Part shown: positions 1 through 6,967 of the stretch, piece after piece
Numbering within the stretch: position 1 is the stretch's first letter
Layout: each line of letters opens with the position of its first letter
NCBI GenBank assembly: GCA_039815945.1
Contig: JBCBYI010000096.1
Location: forward strand, 1-14,927
Direction: 5' to 3'
DNA from: UBA11606 sp039815945
GTDB taxonomy: Bacteria; Actinomycetota; Acidimicrobiia; Acidimicrobiales; Aldehydirespiratoraceae
DNA: 14,927 nucleotides
Notes under the pieces: model-generated
Told to the model about the DNA's origin: nothing
The model's input: the letters and a program-made list of their open reading frames with translations, nothing else
Databases searched by the model: none
Made by a program: the position numbers and the translations under genes

Positions 1-116
1 CCGGTCTCGGGGTACTCGACGGGCAACGGCGTCGGGTCGCGCGCCTCGGCGGCCCCCATCGAGGCTCCCCAGACGACGAGGGTCACCGCAGCGACCGCGG
101 CCCGCTTGGTCTTCAC
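1..116 (-). CDS. Secreted protein of unknown function, N-terminus only (partial)
   Basis: Only the first 38 codons are in the window. The gene runs off the left edge. Reading on the minus strand from a GTG at 116, the protein begins MKTKRAAVAAVTLVVWGASM and continues GAAEA-RDPTP. This is a classic signal peptide: a basic start (KTKR), about 15 hydrophobic residues and an AEA-type cleavage site near residue 25, so the mature protein should be exported. No lipobox cysteine is visible. The GTG overlaps the TGA of the upstream kinase-like gene (shared GTGA at 113-116), so the two are almost certainly co-transcribed and translationally coupled. That suggests the exported protein works with the membrane sensor, but the family cannot be named from 38 residues. 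Confidence 0.7.
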   Translation of the reverse strand, partial: MKTKRAAVAAVTLVVWGASMGAAEARDPTPLPVEYPET

Positions 117-1360
117 GGCGCGCCCACCTCGGCGTCGGCAGCGAGGTCGATGGCGTCACTCGCCAGTTCGGCTCGGCGGAACCGGACCACGAAGCCGGTG
201 TGGGCCCCGTCGTCGAACGCCTGAACGGACGCGCCCAGGTCGGTCGCAAGTTCGCGTGCGGCGGCGACGCGGCGGGCGTCGCTCGAATCGAGCTCGGCAC
301 CGAAGACCTGGGGGTCGTCGAGGCGCTCGAGATCGGGGATGGCGTCGGCGGTGAGCATCGTGAGGGTGGCGTGTTCGCCGTCGTCGCGGAGTTGGAGGCT
401 CGGGTTGCGGCGACCGGCGACGGTGCCGAGCAGCGACGCCAGGAGGGCTACCACCTGGTCCTCGTCGGCGACGACCGGGCTCGCGCCGCCCGTGACCGCC
501 AGAGCGTCGACCATCTCGGTGCGGTTGATCGCGCTGGCGGCGGCGGTGCGGAGGTCGACCCTGCGGCGGCGCCGCAAAGTGCCGTCGGCACCGACACCGG
601 CGAGCGCGGTCGCCTCGGCGAGTCGCTGATCCACGACGGCCGCCGGCGCTTTCATGGCGATGACCTGGCGAGCGTCGCGGATGCCCTCGGCCACCGCCCG
701 CCGCCGGTGTTCGTTGAGGCGGTGATCGATCGCGGCGGCATGGGCGAGCGCCCGCTGCTCGGCATCGGGCCGGCTGATCGCCCGGTAGACCCCGATGGCC
801 AGCGTCGGGACCACGAAGAGGAGGGCCAGGCCGGCGAGTGAGGAGATCTGGTTGAGGCGGGACTCCGAGGCCGTGAGAGCGTCGGCGAGATCCTCCCGAT
901 CGAGCACGAGTCGATCGATGAGCTCACCGAAGGCGTTCTCGACCTCGGCGACCTGCTCGGGCAGCGGCGCCCGGCCGGTCTCCACGACGGTCGTGACCTC
1001 GTCGACCGCATCGATGAAGCGGCGAGTGTCGGCGCGTGAGTCGCCAGCGAGGATGTCGACGGCCTGGTCGATCTCGTCGACCGCCGGGGGCGTCGTGCCG
1101 TCGGCGACGGCGACGGCGCTGAGCACGGTGAGGGTGCGGGCGACGGTGGCGGCCCGGATCTCCTCGTCGGTCTCGCTGAGCGCTCGTGCGTCGTTCGAGA
1201 TCGAGCGAGCGGCACCGACGACGGAGTTGGTGGCGCCGATCAAGGTGATGAGGATGACGCCGGCGGCCAAGGCGACCAGCAATGACCGCACGCGTCGGTC
1301 GCTGCGGGCGGCCGCCACGGCACGGCGCCAGTCGGTCGGGTGACGATCCACCAGGTTCAT
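113..1360 (-). CDS. Degenerate sensor histidine-kinase-like membrane protein
   Basis: The protein is 415 residues from the ATG at 1360. I prefer this start to the in-frame ATG at 1390 because GAAGG sits 7 nt upstream (1368-1372). Layout: short cytoplasmic N-terminus, membrane segment about 26-48 (SLLVALAAGVILITLIGA), a helical extracytoplasmic domain of about 125 residues, a second membrane segment about 173-193, then a cytoplasmic part. The C-terminal part, from VDLRTAAASA to GFVVRFRRAE, resembles the order of an actinobacterial histidine-kinase ATPase domain. However, the N-box asparagine position reads VALLASLLGTVAG, no DxGxG box is visible, and no clear phospho-acceptor histidine motif is seen. 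It is therefore likely a non-catalytic sensor or a pseudokinase. It overlaps the downstream secreted-protein gene by 4 bp and is divergent from a diguanylate cyclase. The kinase assignment is inferred from architecture. Confidence 0.6.
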   Translation of the reverse strand: MNLVDRHPTDWRRAVAAARSDRRVRSLLVALAAGVILITLIGATNSVVGAARSISNDARALSETDEEIRAATVARTLTVLSAVAVADGTTPPAVDEIDQAVDILAGDSRADTRRFIDAVDEVTTVVETGRAPLPEQVAEVENAFGELIDRLVLDREDLADALTASESRLNQISSLAGLALLFVVPTLAIGVYRAISRPDAEQRALAHAAAIDHRLNEHRRRAVAEGIRDARQVIAMKAPAAVVDQRLAEATALAGVGADGTLRRRRRVDLRTAAASAINRTEMVDALAVTGGASPVVADEDQVVALLASLLGTVAGRRNPSLQLRDDGEHATLTMLTADAIPDLERLDDPQVFGAELDSSDARRVAAARELATDLGASVQAFDDGAHTGFVVRFRRAELASDAIDLAADAEVGAP

Positions 1361-1419
1361 ACCGGGACCTTCGGCAGAATCCGGCCCCATCTCGTGAGCC
1401 AGGCGCCCCCAATCCCGTG

Positions 1420-1431
1420 GGACCTAGGTCC
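1420..1431. promoter_or_regulatory. 12-bp perfect palindrome in a divergent intergenic region
   Basis: GGACCTAGGTCC is a perfect dyad lying between the kinase-like gene (minus) and the GAF-GGDEF gene (plus). A further GGACCT half-site lies at 1490-1495, just before the ATG at 1499. Its position suits an operator controlling both divergent genes. No regulator is identified and the role is inferred. Confidence 0.4.
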
Positions 1432-1498
1432 TTGCTGAAAGACCCTGGCGCATGTGCCGCTCGTCCTGACTTGGTCCAGAGACGATCGCGGACCTCCG

Positions 1499-3043
1499 AT
1501 GGACCGAACGATGCAGCTCGGTTCCCCTTCTCACCCGAGGACCGCCGGAGAGGTCGCCTTCGCTCGATCGCTCTCGGCCGGACGCCTCGTCGTCGCGCTC
1601 GTGGCGGCCGTCGCCACCGGCACGGCGAGCGCATGGCGTGAACCGATTCCGTTCGACATGGCCCTGCTGGTCATCCTCGCTGCCGCGGTCATGATCGGGC
1701 GTGAGGTCCTGCGCTGGGTGAAGGGCACGACCGACCGACCCGATCCGTCGATGATCATCGCCGATGCGGCGATGGCGGTCGCGCTCCTCGCCGTCATCGG
1801 CGATGCTGCCGGACCGCTCGGCTGGATCGCCATGGTCTTGCCGGTGATGGAGGCCCTCGTGTGGAGCGGCCTCGTGGCGGCGACCCTCACCTGGATCTCG
1901 GTGGGCGGCCTCTATGTGGTGCTTCGCACCATGGCGGGCGCGCCACTCGACGACGTGCTCAGCGATCTCGTCGCGCACTTCGGCGGCTCGCTCTTGATCG
2001 CAGTGCCCGCCTGGGCCGCAGGTTCGGTGATCGGTCGAGAGCTCAATGCCGTCGATCGCACGCTGACCGCCGCCCAGGGTCGAGCCGATCAGATCCAGCG
2101 GCTCGCCGACGTGGGCCGCAGACTCGCCGGCGCGGCGACCACCGACACGGTGCTCGATCGCGTCACCGAGGCGGGCATCGAGCTCGGCTTCACGGCGGTC
2201 GATCTGATCGTCGAAGGCACTGACGGGCGCATGCGCGCCGAGCGCCTGGCCGGCCGGTTCCCCCACGGACTTCCTCGTGACGAATGGCTGATCGCCGATG
2301 CCCTCGACCGAGGCGTGGCGGCGACCAATGTCCAGCGCGATGTCCAGGCGCTGCACCGCTGTGGCCTCCGATCGGGTGTGGCCGCCCGGATCACCGACCG
2401 CGGCGAACGCATGGTCATCCGACTGTGGCGTGACCATGAGTCGCCGGAAGGCACCAACGACCGGGAGATCGCTCGGACCATCGCCGGCCAGGCCGCCGTC
2501 GCCTGGCAACAGGCATCGGTACGCGGTGAGCTCGAGGATCGGGCGGCGAGCCTGCAACACGAGGCCACCCACGACGCACTCACCGGCCTCGCCAACCGCA
2601 ATGGACTCATGGCCTACCTCGACACCGTCGCCTACGAGATGCGGGGCCAGCTCGGTTTGCTCTACATCGATCTCGACGGGTTCAAGCTGGTCAACGACAC
2701 CCTCGGCCACGACGCCGGCGACGAGGTCTTGCGCACGGCGTCCCAGCGGATCGCCTCGTCGGTGGGCGACGGGTTCGTCGCTCGCCTCGGCGGTGACGAG
2801 TTCGTGGTCGTGCTCGGCGTCGAGTCGATCGAGGTCGCGGCCATGATCGGCAACCGGATCATCCAGCGCCTCGAGCACCCGATCGAGACCGCCCACGACG
2901 CCCAGATCAGTGCGAGCGTCGGCGTCACCCTCGCGCCGAGAGACGCCGACGTGCTCGCGATCATGCGAGCTGCGGATCAGTCGATGTACGCCGCGAAGCG
3001 GGCCGGTGGCGGTCGTGTCGCCGCGACCCGAGCATCCGTCTGA
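1499..3043 (+). CDS. Membrane-bound GAF-GGDEF diguanylate cyclase
   Basis: The protein is about 514 residues from ATG 1499. An in-frame GTG at 1454 would add 15 residues. Neither start has a clear Shine-Dalgarno. About six hydrophobic segments (roughly residues 30-178, for example LLVILAAAVMIGREVL and LLIAVPAWAAGSVIG) form an N-terminal membrane sensor. A GAF-like region follows (about 205-340), then a complete GGDEF domain (about 360-510) opening with THDALTGLANR. The metal and substrate residues are visible in YIDLDGFKLVNDTLGHDAGD and the active loop is RLGGDEF (GGDEF at 431-435), so it should make cyclic di-GMP from two GTP at the inner membrane face. The RxxD inhibitory site expected five residues before GGDEF is absent (VGDG there), so product feedback may be lost. 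A hairpin overlaps the stop codon. Confidence 0.9.
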   Translation: MDRTMQLGSPSHPRTAGEVAFARSLSAGRLVVALVAAVATGTASAWREPIPFDMALLVILAAAVMIGREVLRWVKGTTDRPDPSMIIADAAMAVALLAVIGDAAGPLGWIAMVLPVMEALVWSGLVAATLTWISVGGLYVVLRTMAGAPLDDVLSDLVAHFGGSLLIAVPAWAAGSVIGRELNAVDRTLTAAQGRADQIQRLADVGRRLAGAATTDTVLDRVTEAGIELGFTAVDLIVEGTDGRMRAERLAGRFPHGLPRDEWLIADALDRGVAATNVQRDVQALHRCGLRSGVAARITDRGERMVIRLWRDHESPEGTNDREIARTIAGQAAVAWQQASVRGELEDRAASLQHEATHDALTGLANRNGLMAYLDTVAYEMRGQLGLLYIDLDGFKLVNDTLGHDAGDEVLRTASQRIASSVGDGFVARLGGDEFVVVLGVESIEVAAMIGNRIIQRLEHPIETAHDAQISASVGVTLAPRDADVLAIMRAADQSMYAAKRAGGGRVAATRASV

Positions 3044-3065
3044 GCGCGCGCATTTAACCGCGCTC
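3042..3065 (+). terminator. Terminator-like hairpin at the stop of the GAF-GGDEF gene
   Basis: GAGCGCG (3042-3048) pairs perfectly with CGCGCTC (3059-3065) across a 10-nt A/T-containing loop. It begins inside the TGA stop codon. There is no T-run afterwards, as is common for actinobacterial hairpin terminators. Confidence 0.45.
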
Positions 3066-3106
3066 CGTGGTGTGACGGCCCTCACCCTGGTGCGGAAAAG
3101 GGGCCT

Positions 3107-3132
3107 CGACCGGCTACGGTCGATAGCCGGTC
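3107..3132 (+). repeat. Two overlapping, mutually exclusive inverted repeats upstream of the small basic protein gene
   Basis: GACCGGCTA (3108-3116) is perfectly complementary to TAGCCGGTC (3124-3132) around a 7-nt loop. Inside it, TCGACCG (3107-3113) is perfectly complementary to CGGTCGA (3117-3123) around a GCTA loop. The two stems share bases, so only one can form at a time. A TACGGT box that could serve as a -10 lies within them (3115-3120), about 40 nt before the ribosome-binding site of the next gene. They could be an operator, an attenuator or a terminator. The choice is open. Confidence 0.45.
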
Positions 3133-3172
3133 ACAGACTGTGATCGCGATTCGAGACGAGGAGGCACCAGGT

Positions 3173-3445
3173 ATGGCTACCGGTCGATCCAGCTTCGCGA
3201 AGCGCCAGCGCGACATGGCCAAGAAGGCCAAGGCTGCGCAGAAGCGCGAGAAGAGGCTCGAAAAGGGCGACGACATCGACGAGCTCGACGACGATGAGAT
3301 GGAGGACACCGGTCCCCGTCTCTCGAACGAAGAGATCATGGAGCGCGTCGCGGAACTCCACCGCCGCTACGACGATGGCGGCATGGACCTCGACACGTTC
3401 GACGAACTCAAGGCTGAGCTCATGGCTCAGATGGTCATCGACTGA
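3173..3445 (+). CDS. Small basic/acidic protein with SHOCT-like C-terminus
   Basis: This 90-residue protein starts at ATG 3173, chosen because GAGGAGG (3158-3164) lies at good spacing upstream. The first 30 residues are strongly basic (FAKRQRDMAKKAKAAQKREK), followed by an acidic stretch (DDIDELDDDEMED). The last 30 residues (SNEEIMERVAELHRRYDDGG then MDLDTFDELKAELM) resemble the SHOCT short C-terminal domain seen at the ends of many bacterial proteins. The charge split and predicted helix suggest nucleic-acid or protein binding, but no function is known to me. It is monocistronic, with a paired-repeat region upstream and a hairpin directly downstream. Confidence 0.8.
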   Translation: MATGRSSFAKRQRDMAKKAKAAQKREKRLEKGDDIDELDDDEMEDTGPRLSNEEIMERVAELHRRYDDGGMDLDTFDELKAELMAQMVID

Positions 3446-3452
3446 CGTCGTG

Positions 3453-3470
3453 GGCCCGCTGCGGCGGGCC
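3453..3470. terminator. Hairpin between convergent genes
   Basis: GGCCCGC (3453-3459), loop TGCG, GCGGGCC (3464-3470) form a perfect 7-bp stem. It sits in the 28-bp gap between the stop of the small protein gene (3445) and the stop of the convergent aldo/keto reductase gene (3474), so it could terminate both transcripts. No T-run follows. Confidence 0.5.
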
Positions 3471-3473
3471 GGC

Positions 3474-4364
3474 TCAGCGGATCCGCTCCAGCGGACCGCC
3501 ATCGAAGAGCGAATGGATTTCGTGTTCGGCGCGGTCCTGCGCGAGCAGGGCCGTGTCGGGTGCGCGACCGTCGAACCCGGTCGCCGCCTCGACGAAGGCC
3601 GGAAGCAGCCGGGCGTCACTCGACGTGTTGACGAACACCCGCGGATCGGCGAGAGCGAACTCGACCGCCCGCCGGAATGCATCGCCCACCTCGAGCGGCT
3701 CGTACCAGCTGAAGTGCGGATCGTCGGGATTGGCCCAGCGACGCCGCCCGACCGACTTGATCGTCTGCATCGCGATGCCCGCGCGGTCACAGTGGGCGAT
3801 CAGCTCGTCGACGTCAGCGACATAGTCGTCGTAGGCCAGCATCGAGTGCGACCACGGGAACAGCACCGACGCGAACGGGGCCTCGGCGAGGCTGCGCAGG
3901 TGCATGCGAGGGATCCGCAGGCCGTGGCCGGTGACCCCGACGGCGGAGGCCAGACCCTCCTCGACGGCGGTGAACAACGCCGCCACCGCGCCGTCGGGGG
4001 CGAACGCGGTGGTCCACTCGTCGTCCTCGACGAGGTTGTGGAGCTGGATCAGGTCGACCCGGTCGATGCCCATCCGCTCGAGCGACCGTTCGAGCGACGC
4101 CCGGGCGTCGGCGCCGCTGCGGTCGCCGGTCTTGGTCGCCAGGAAGACGTCGTCGCGGTGGCTCTGCAAGAAGTCGTGGAGGCGGAGTTCGCTCTCGCCG
4201 TACGACGCGGCGGTGTCGACATGGTTGATGCCCGATGCGAGCACCAGCTCCATGGTCGTGTCGGCGCGGCTCTGGCTCATCCCACCGAGCGCGGCGGCAC
4301 CGAAGATCAGGCGCGAACTCTCGTGGCCGGTTTGGCCGAAGGGCAGGTACTGGAGGTCGGTCAT
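3474..4364 (-). CDS. Aldo/keto reductase family oxidoreductase
   Basis: The protein is 296 residues from ATG 4364. It begins MTDLQYLPFGQTG and shows the family's ordered signature: Asp50 and Tyr55 in VDTAASYGESE, Lys78 in FLATKTGD and His109 in DLIQLHNL. This is the full Asp-Tyr-Lys-His tetrad of NADPH-dependent aldo/keto reductases with a TIM-barrel fold. The substrate cannot be read from the sequence. The length is normal for the family. The start ATG overlaps the TGA of engB (ATGA at 4361-4364), so translation is probably coupled to engB. A longer open frame continues upstream through engB in another frame, and I regard that extension as non-coding. The functional link to ribosome biogenesis is unclear and may be only operonic convenience. 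Confidence 0.9.
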   Translation of the reverse strand: MTDLQYLPFGQTGHESSRLIFGAAALGGMSQSRADTTMELVLASGINHVDTAASYGESELRLHDFLQSHRDDVFLATKTGDRSGADARASLERSLERMGIDRVDLIQLHNLVEDDEWTTAFAPDGAVAALFTAVEEGLASAVGVTGHGLRIPRMHLRSLAEAPFASVLFPWSHSMLAYDDYVADVDELIAHCDRAGIAMQTIKSVGRRRWANPDDPHFSWYEPLEVGDAFRRAVEFALADPRVFVNTSSDARLLPAFVEAATGFDGRAPDTALLAQDRAEHEIHSLFDGGPLERIR

Positions 4365-4960
4365 GATGCTCCCAGGAGGTGGCGGATGGTCTGGCGGAGT
4401 TCGGGGATGCCGGCGCCCTTGTCGGCGCTCACCCAGGTGACGTCGGCCTTGGTCACCCCGAGCTTCTCGGTCAGCTCGGTGCGACGCTTCTTCGACTTCG
4501 ACGGCTTGACCTTGTCGGCCTTGGTGGCGACGTAGGTGATCGGCCGGTCGAGCGAGTGCAACCACTCGACGGTCTGCAGGTCGAGGGCGGTCGGTCCGAC
4601 CGCGCCGTCGATCAGCAAGATCACCGAGACGAGATTCTCTCGTTCCTCGATGTACTCACTCAGCATCGTCGCCCACTTCTGCTGCTCGGCCTTGGAGACC
4701 TTGGCGAAGCCGTACCCGGGGAGATCCATCACCCAGCGACCGCTGTTCTCCGGCGCGAGTTCGAACGCGTTCATCAGTCGGGTCGCGCCCGGCGTCTTCG
4801 AGGTCTTGGCAAGGTTCTTGCGCTGAGCGAGCGCGTTGAGCAGCGAGGACTTGCCGACGTTGCTGCGGCCGACGAGGGCGACCTCGGCGTTGACGTACGG
4901 CAGCGCATCGATGTCGACATAGCTGCGCACGAACGACAAGGCGAGGGGACCGGTGGCCAT
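4361..4960 (-). CDS. engB: Ribosome-biogenesis GTPase EngB (YsxC/YihA)
   Basis: The protein is 199 residues from ATG 4960. All GTPase motifs are present: G1 GRSNVGKSS (31-39), the switch sequence KTPGATRLMN, G3 DLPGYGFAKV, G4 TKADK and a G5-type SADKG. The spacing is that of EngB, an essential GTPase that acts in late assembly of the 50S subunit in the cytoplasm. I chose ATG 4960 over an in-frame GTG at 4993 for two reasons. About 25 residues then precede EVALVGRSN, as in known members, and a TACGGT box sits 6 nt upstream, fitting a leaderless transcript. It is followed by an aldo/keto reductase gene with a 4-bp overlap and is divergent from the GGDEF-EAL gene. Confidence 0.95.
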   Translation of the reverse strand: MATGPLALSFVRSYVDIDALPYVNAEVALVGRSNVGKSSLLNALAQRKNLAKTSKTPGATRLMNAFELAPENSGRWVMDLPGYGFAKVSKAEQQKWATMLSEYIEERENLVSVILLIDGAVGPTALDLQTVEWLHSLDRPITYVATKADKVKPSKSKKRRTELTEKLGVTKADVTWVSADKGAGIPELRQTIRHLLGAS

Positions 4961-4966
4961 CGGCCG

Positions 4967-4972
4967 ACCGTA
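4967..4972 (-). promoter_or_regulatory. Leaderless-type -10 box of engB
   Basis: On the minus strand TACGGT ends 6 nt before ATG 4960. No Shine-Dalgarno is present. A TAnnnT box at this distance places the transcription start at or next to the ATG. No good -35 was recognised. Confidence 0.5.
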
Positions 4973-5009
4973 CCGCGCCCGGGCGGACTCCACTCGAAGG
5001 TCTTGGTGG

Positions 5010-5042
5010 GACGATGGTCACCGGGCGTCGGGGACCATCGTC
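5010..5042. promoter_or_regulatory. 10-bp inverted repeat between engB and the GGDEF-EAL gene
   Basis: GACGATGGTC (5010-5019) and GACCATCGTC (5033-5042) are perfect inverted copies separated by 13 nt. They lie between the engB start (4960) and the GGDEF-EAL start (5109). The dyad centre-to-centre distance of about 23 bp is roughly two helical turns, which would suit a dimeric or tetrameric regulator. A hairpin role is also possible. Function is inferred. Confidence 0.45.
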
Positions 5043-5108
5043 GACCGAATCCAGTCATCGGGCGCGGTTTCGTCACCATGTTGCGCCAGGTGGTCGAGAA
5101 CACGGTTC

Positions 5109-6944
5109 ATGCCCTCGTCTCGCCACGACGTACGCCTGCATCGTTCAGCGCGCCGACGCATCGCCGTGTCCACGGTCGTCGGTGCCGCCGCAGCGGCGTT
5201 CGTCGCCCACGGCGTCGTGGTCGCCGGCCTCGACGAGTCGGCCGCCGCGGGCACTGAGATCGCGGCGATCGTCGCCATGGTGGCCTCCCCCGTGGCCCTG
5301 ATCGCGGCCGTGGTGCTCGGTCGGGCCATCACCGCCGAGGTCCGCCGTTCGGCGGCCCGCGAGTCCGAGTCCACCCGGATCCTGAACGAGCAGCGGCGGC
5401 GGGCTGAACACCTCGCCACCGGTCAGGCGGGTGTCCTCGAGTTGATCGCCTCCGGCACGTCGCCCTCCGGCGTGCAGCAGGCCATCGGCGCCCTCGTCTC
5501 CGACGAGACCGGCGGCGCGTGGACCGTGTCGAGCACCGGCCTCACCCGTGTCGACCAGAGCGCAGAACACCCCGGACAGGACCTCGAGGTCATCGTCGAT
5601 CGCCTGTTGAGCGTCACGCGCGAGCGGGACCGCATCACGTCGGCGCTCACCCATCAGGCCACCCACGACGGCCTCACCGGGCTCGCCAACCGTGCGGCCG
5701 TCCTCGAACGGATCGGCCACGCCATGCGGCAGCGCCGCAAGGAACCCGACGTCGCCGTCGTGTACCTCGATCTCGACCGCTTCAAGCAGGTCAACGACTC
5801 GCTCGGCCACGAGGTCGGCGACGAACTGTTGAAGGTCGTCGCCCAACGCATCACCGACTCGGTCCGAGAGGGCGACACCGTCGGTCGGATCGGCGGCGAC
5901 GAGTTCGTCGTCGTTCTCGAATCGATCAACCTCGACCAGGCCCGCATGGTCGCCAACCGCATGATCGACCGACTCCTCGCCCCGCTCGAGATCGGCGGTG
6001 CCCCCATCGACGTCGGCGTCAGCATGGGCGTGGCGATGGTCGAACTCGGCGACCGCGACCCCGACAAGCTGCTCCGCGAAGCCGACCTCGCCATGTACCG
6101 CGCCAAACAGAACGGCGTGCCCATGGTCGAGGCCGACGAAGACCTCCGCGAGTGGAGCCGGGAGCGCCACGACATCGAAGTCCGTCTCCGTGGTGCCCTC
6201 GCCGACGAGGACCTGACGATGCGCTACCAGCCCGTCGTCGACACCGACACCGGCGAGCTCCGCGGTGTCGAGGCGCTCGTGCGCCTCATGTGGGGCGACC
6301 GCATGCTCTCACCCGGCCTCTTCCTCCAGCTCGCCGAAGAGACCGGCCAGATCGCCCAGGTCGACAATCAGGTGCTCCGCGCCGCTGGCCGCCAGGTCGT
6401 GCAGTGGCAAGAGGAGTACGGTCGCCCGCTCGAACTGGCCATCAACATCTCCGGCGCCCATCTCGCCCGCGCCGACGTGTTCGACGAGGTGATGGCCAGC
6501 CTCGACCACTCCGGGCTGCCGCCCGAACAGCTCGTGCTCGAGATCACCGAAGGCGTGTTCCTCTCCGATGCGACCGAGGTCGCCAAGCGGCTCGACTTGC
6601 TACGACGCCTCGGCGTCAAGGTCGCAGTCGACGACTTCGGCACCGGGTACTCGTCGCTCACCTACCTGCAGCGCCTCCCGGTCGACATCCTCAAGATCGA
6701 CCGCGCCTTCACCAACCGTCTCGGCCTGACCAAGAGCGACGACGCCATCGTGCGCACGATCCTCGATCTCGCTGACGCGCTCGAACTCGACGTGATCGCC
6801 GAAGGGGTCGAGACCGACGGCCAGCTCGCCAAGCTCCGAGAGCTCGGCTGCCCGGGCAGCCAGGGCTACCTCTTCGCCAAGCCCAGCACCGCCGAGGACT
6901 TCGCAGCCCAGTGGCTCGCGCCGAAGGGAATCGAAGCCGCCTGA
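5109..6944 (+). CDS. Membrane GGDEF-EAL cyclic-di-GMP synthase/phosphodiesterase
   Basis: The protein is 611 residues from ATG 5109. The frame stays open further upstream, but that part overlaps engB. Two N-terminal membrane segments (about 18-40 and 50-73) with a very short external loop are followed by a charged, probably coiled linker. The GGDEF domain (about 190-345) opens with THDGLTGLANR and has YLDLDRFKQVNDSLGHEVGD, the active loop RIGGDEF (262-266) and a classic RxxD inhibitory site REGD five residues before it. The EAL domain has EAL at 388-390, AINISG, LEITEG, DDFGTGYSSL (Asp508-Asp509), DILKID, VIAEGVET and GSQGYLFAKP, so all metal and catalytic residues are present. Both activities are therefore plausible, and which dominates cannot be told. 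It may form a unit with the SDR gene 23 bp downstream, although that gene has its own promoter-like box. Confidence 0.93.
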   Translation: MPSSRHDVRLHRSARRRIAVSTVVGAAAAAFVAHGVVVAGLDESAAAGTEIAAIVAMVASPVALIAAVVLGRAITAEVRRSAARESESTRILNEQRRRAEHLATGQAGVLELIASGTSPSGVQQAIGALVSDETGGAWTVSSTGLTRVDQSAEHPGQDLEVIVDRLLSVTRERDRITSALTHQATHDGLTGLANRAAVLERIGHAMRQRRKEPDVAVVYLDLDRFKQVNDSLGHEVGDELLKVVAQRITDSVREGDTVGRIGGDEFVVVLESINLDQARMVANRMIDRLLAPLEIGGAPIDVGVSMGVAMVELGDRDPDKLLREADLAMYRAKQNGVPMVEADEDLREWSRERHDIEVRLRGALADEDLTMRYQPVVDTDTGELRGVEALVRLMWGDRMLSPGLFLQLAEETGQIAQVDNQVLRAAGRQVVQWQEEYGRPLELAINISGAHLARADVFDEVMASLDHSGLPPEQLVLEITEGVFLSDATEVAKRLDLLRRLGVKVAVDDFGTGYSSLTYLQRLPVDILKIDRAFTNRLGLTKSDDAIVRTILDLADALELDVIAEGVETDGQLAKLRELGCPGSQGYLFAKPSTAEDFAAQWLAPKGIEAA

Positions 6945-6954
6945 TCGATCGTCC

Positions 6955-6960
6955 TACGAT
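6955..6960 (+). promoter_or_regulatory. Leaderless-type -10 box of the first SDR gene
   Basis: TACGAT lies 7 nt before ATG 6968, and there is no Shine-Dalgarno. It is in the 23-bp gap after the GGDEF-EAL stop, so the SDR gene can be transcribed separately. Confidence 0.5.
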
Positions 6961-6967
6961 CCGGGTC

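Noticed and set aside
4365..4565. N-terminal extension of the aldo/keto reductase by 67 residues.
   Set aside because: It runs antiparallel in frame terms to engB codons and has a His/Arg/Gly-rich shadow composition. The family starts near MTDLQ.
4953..5108. N-terminal extension of the GGDEF-EAL protein by 52 residues.
   Set aside because: It would overlap the start of engB and its promoter, and would cover the inverted repeat at 5010-5042. The segment has no membrane or domain character.
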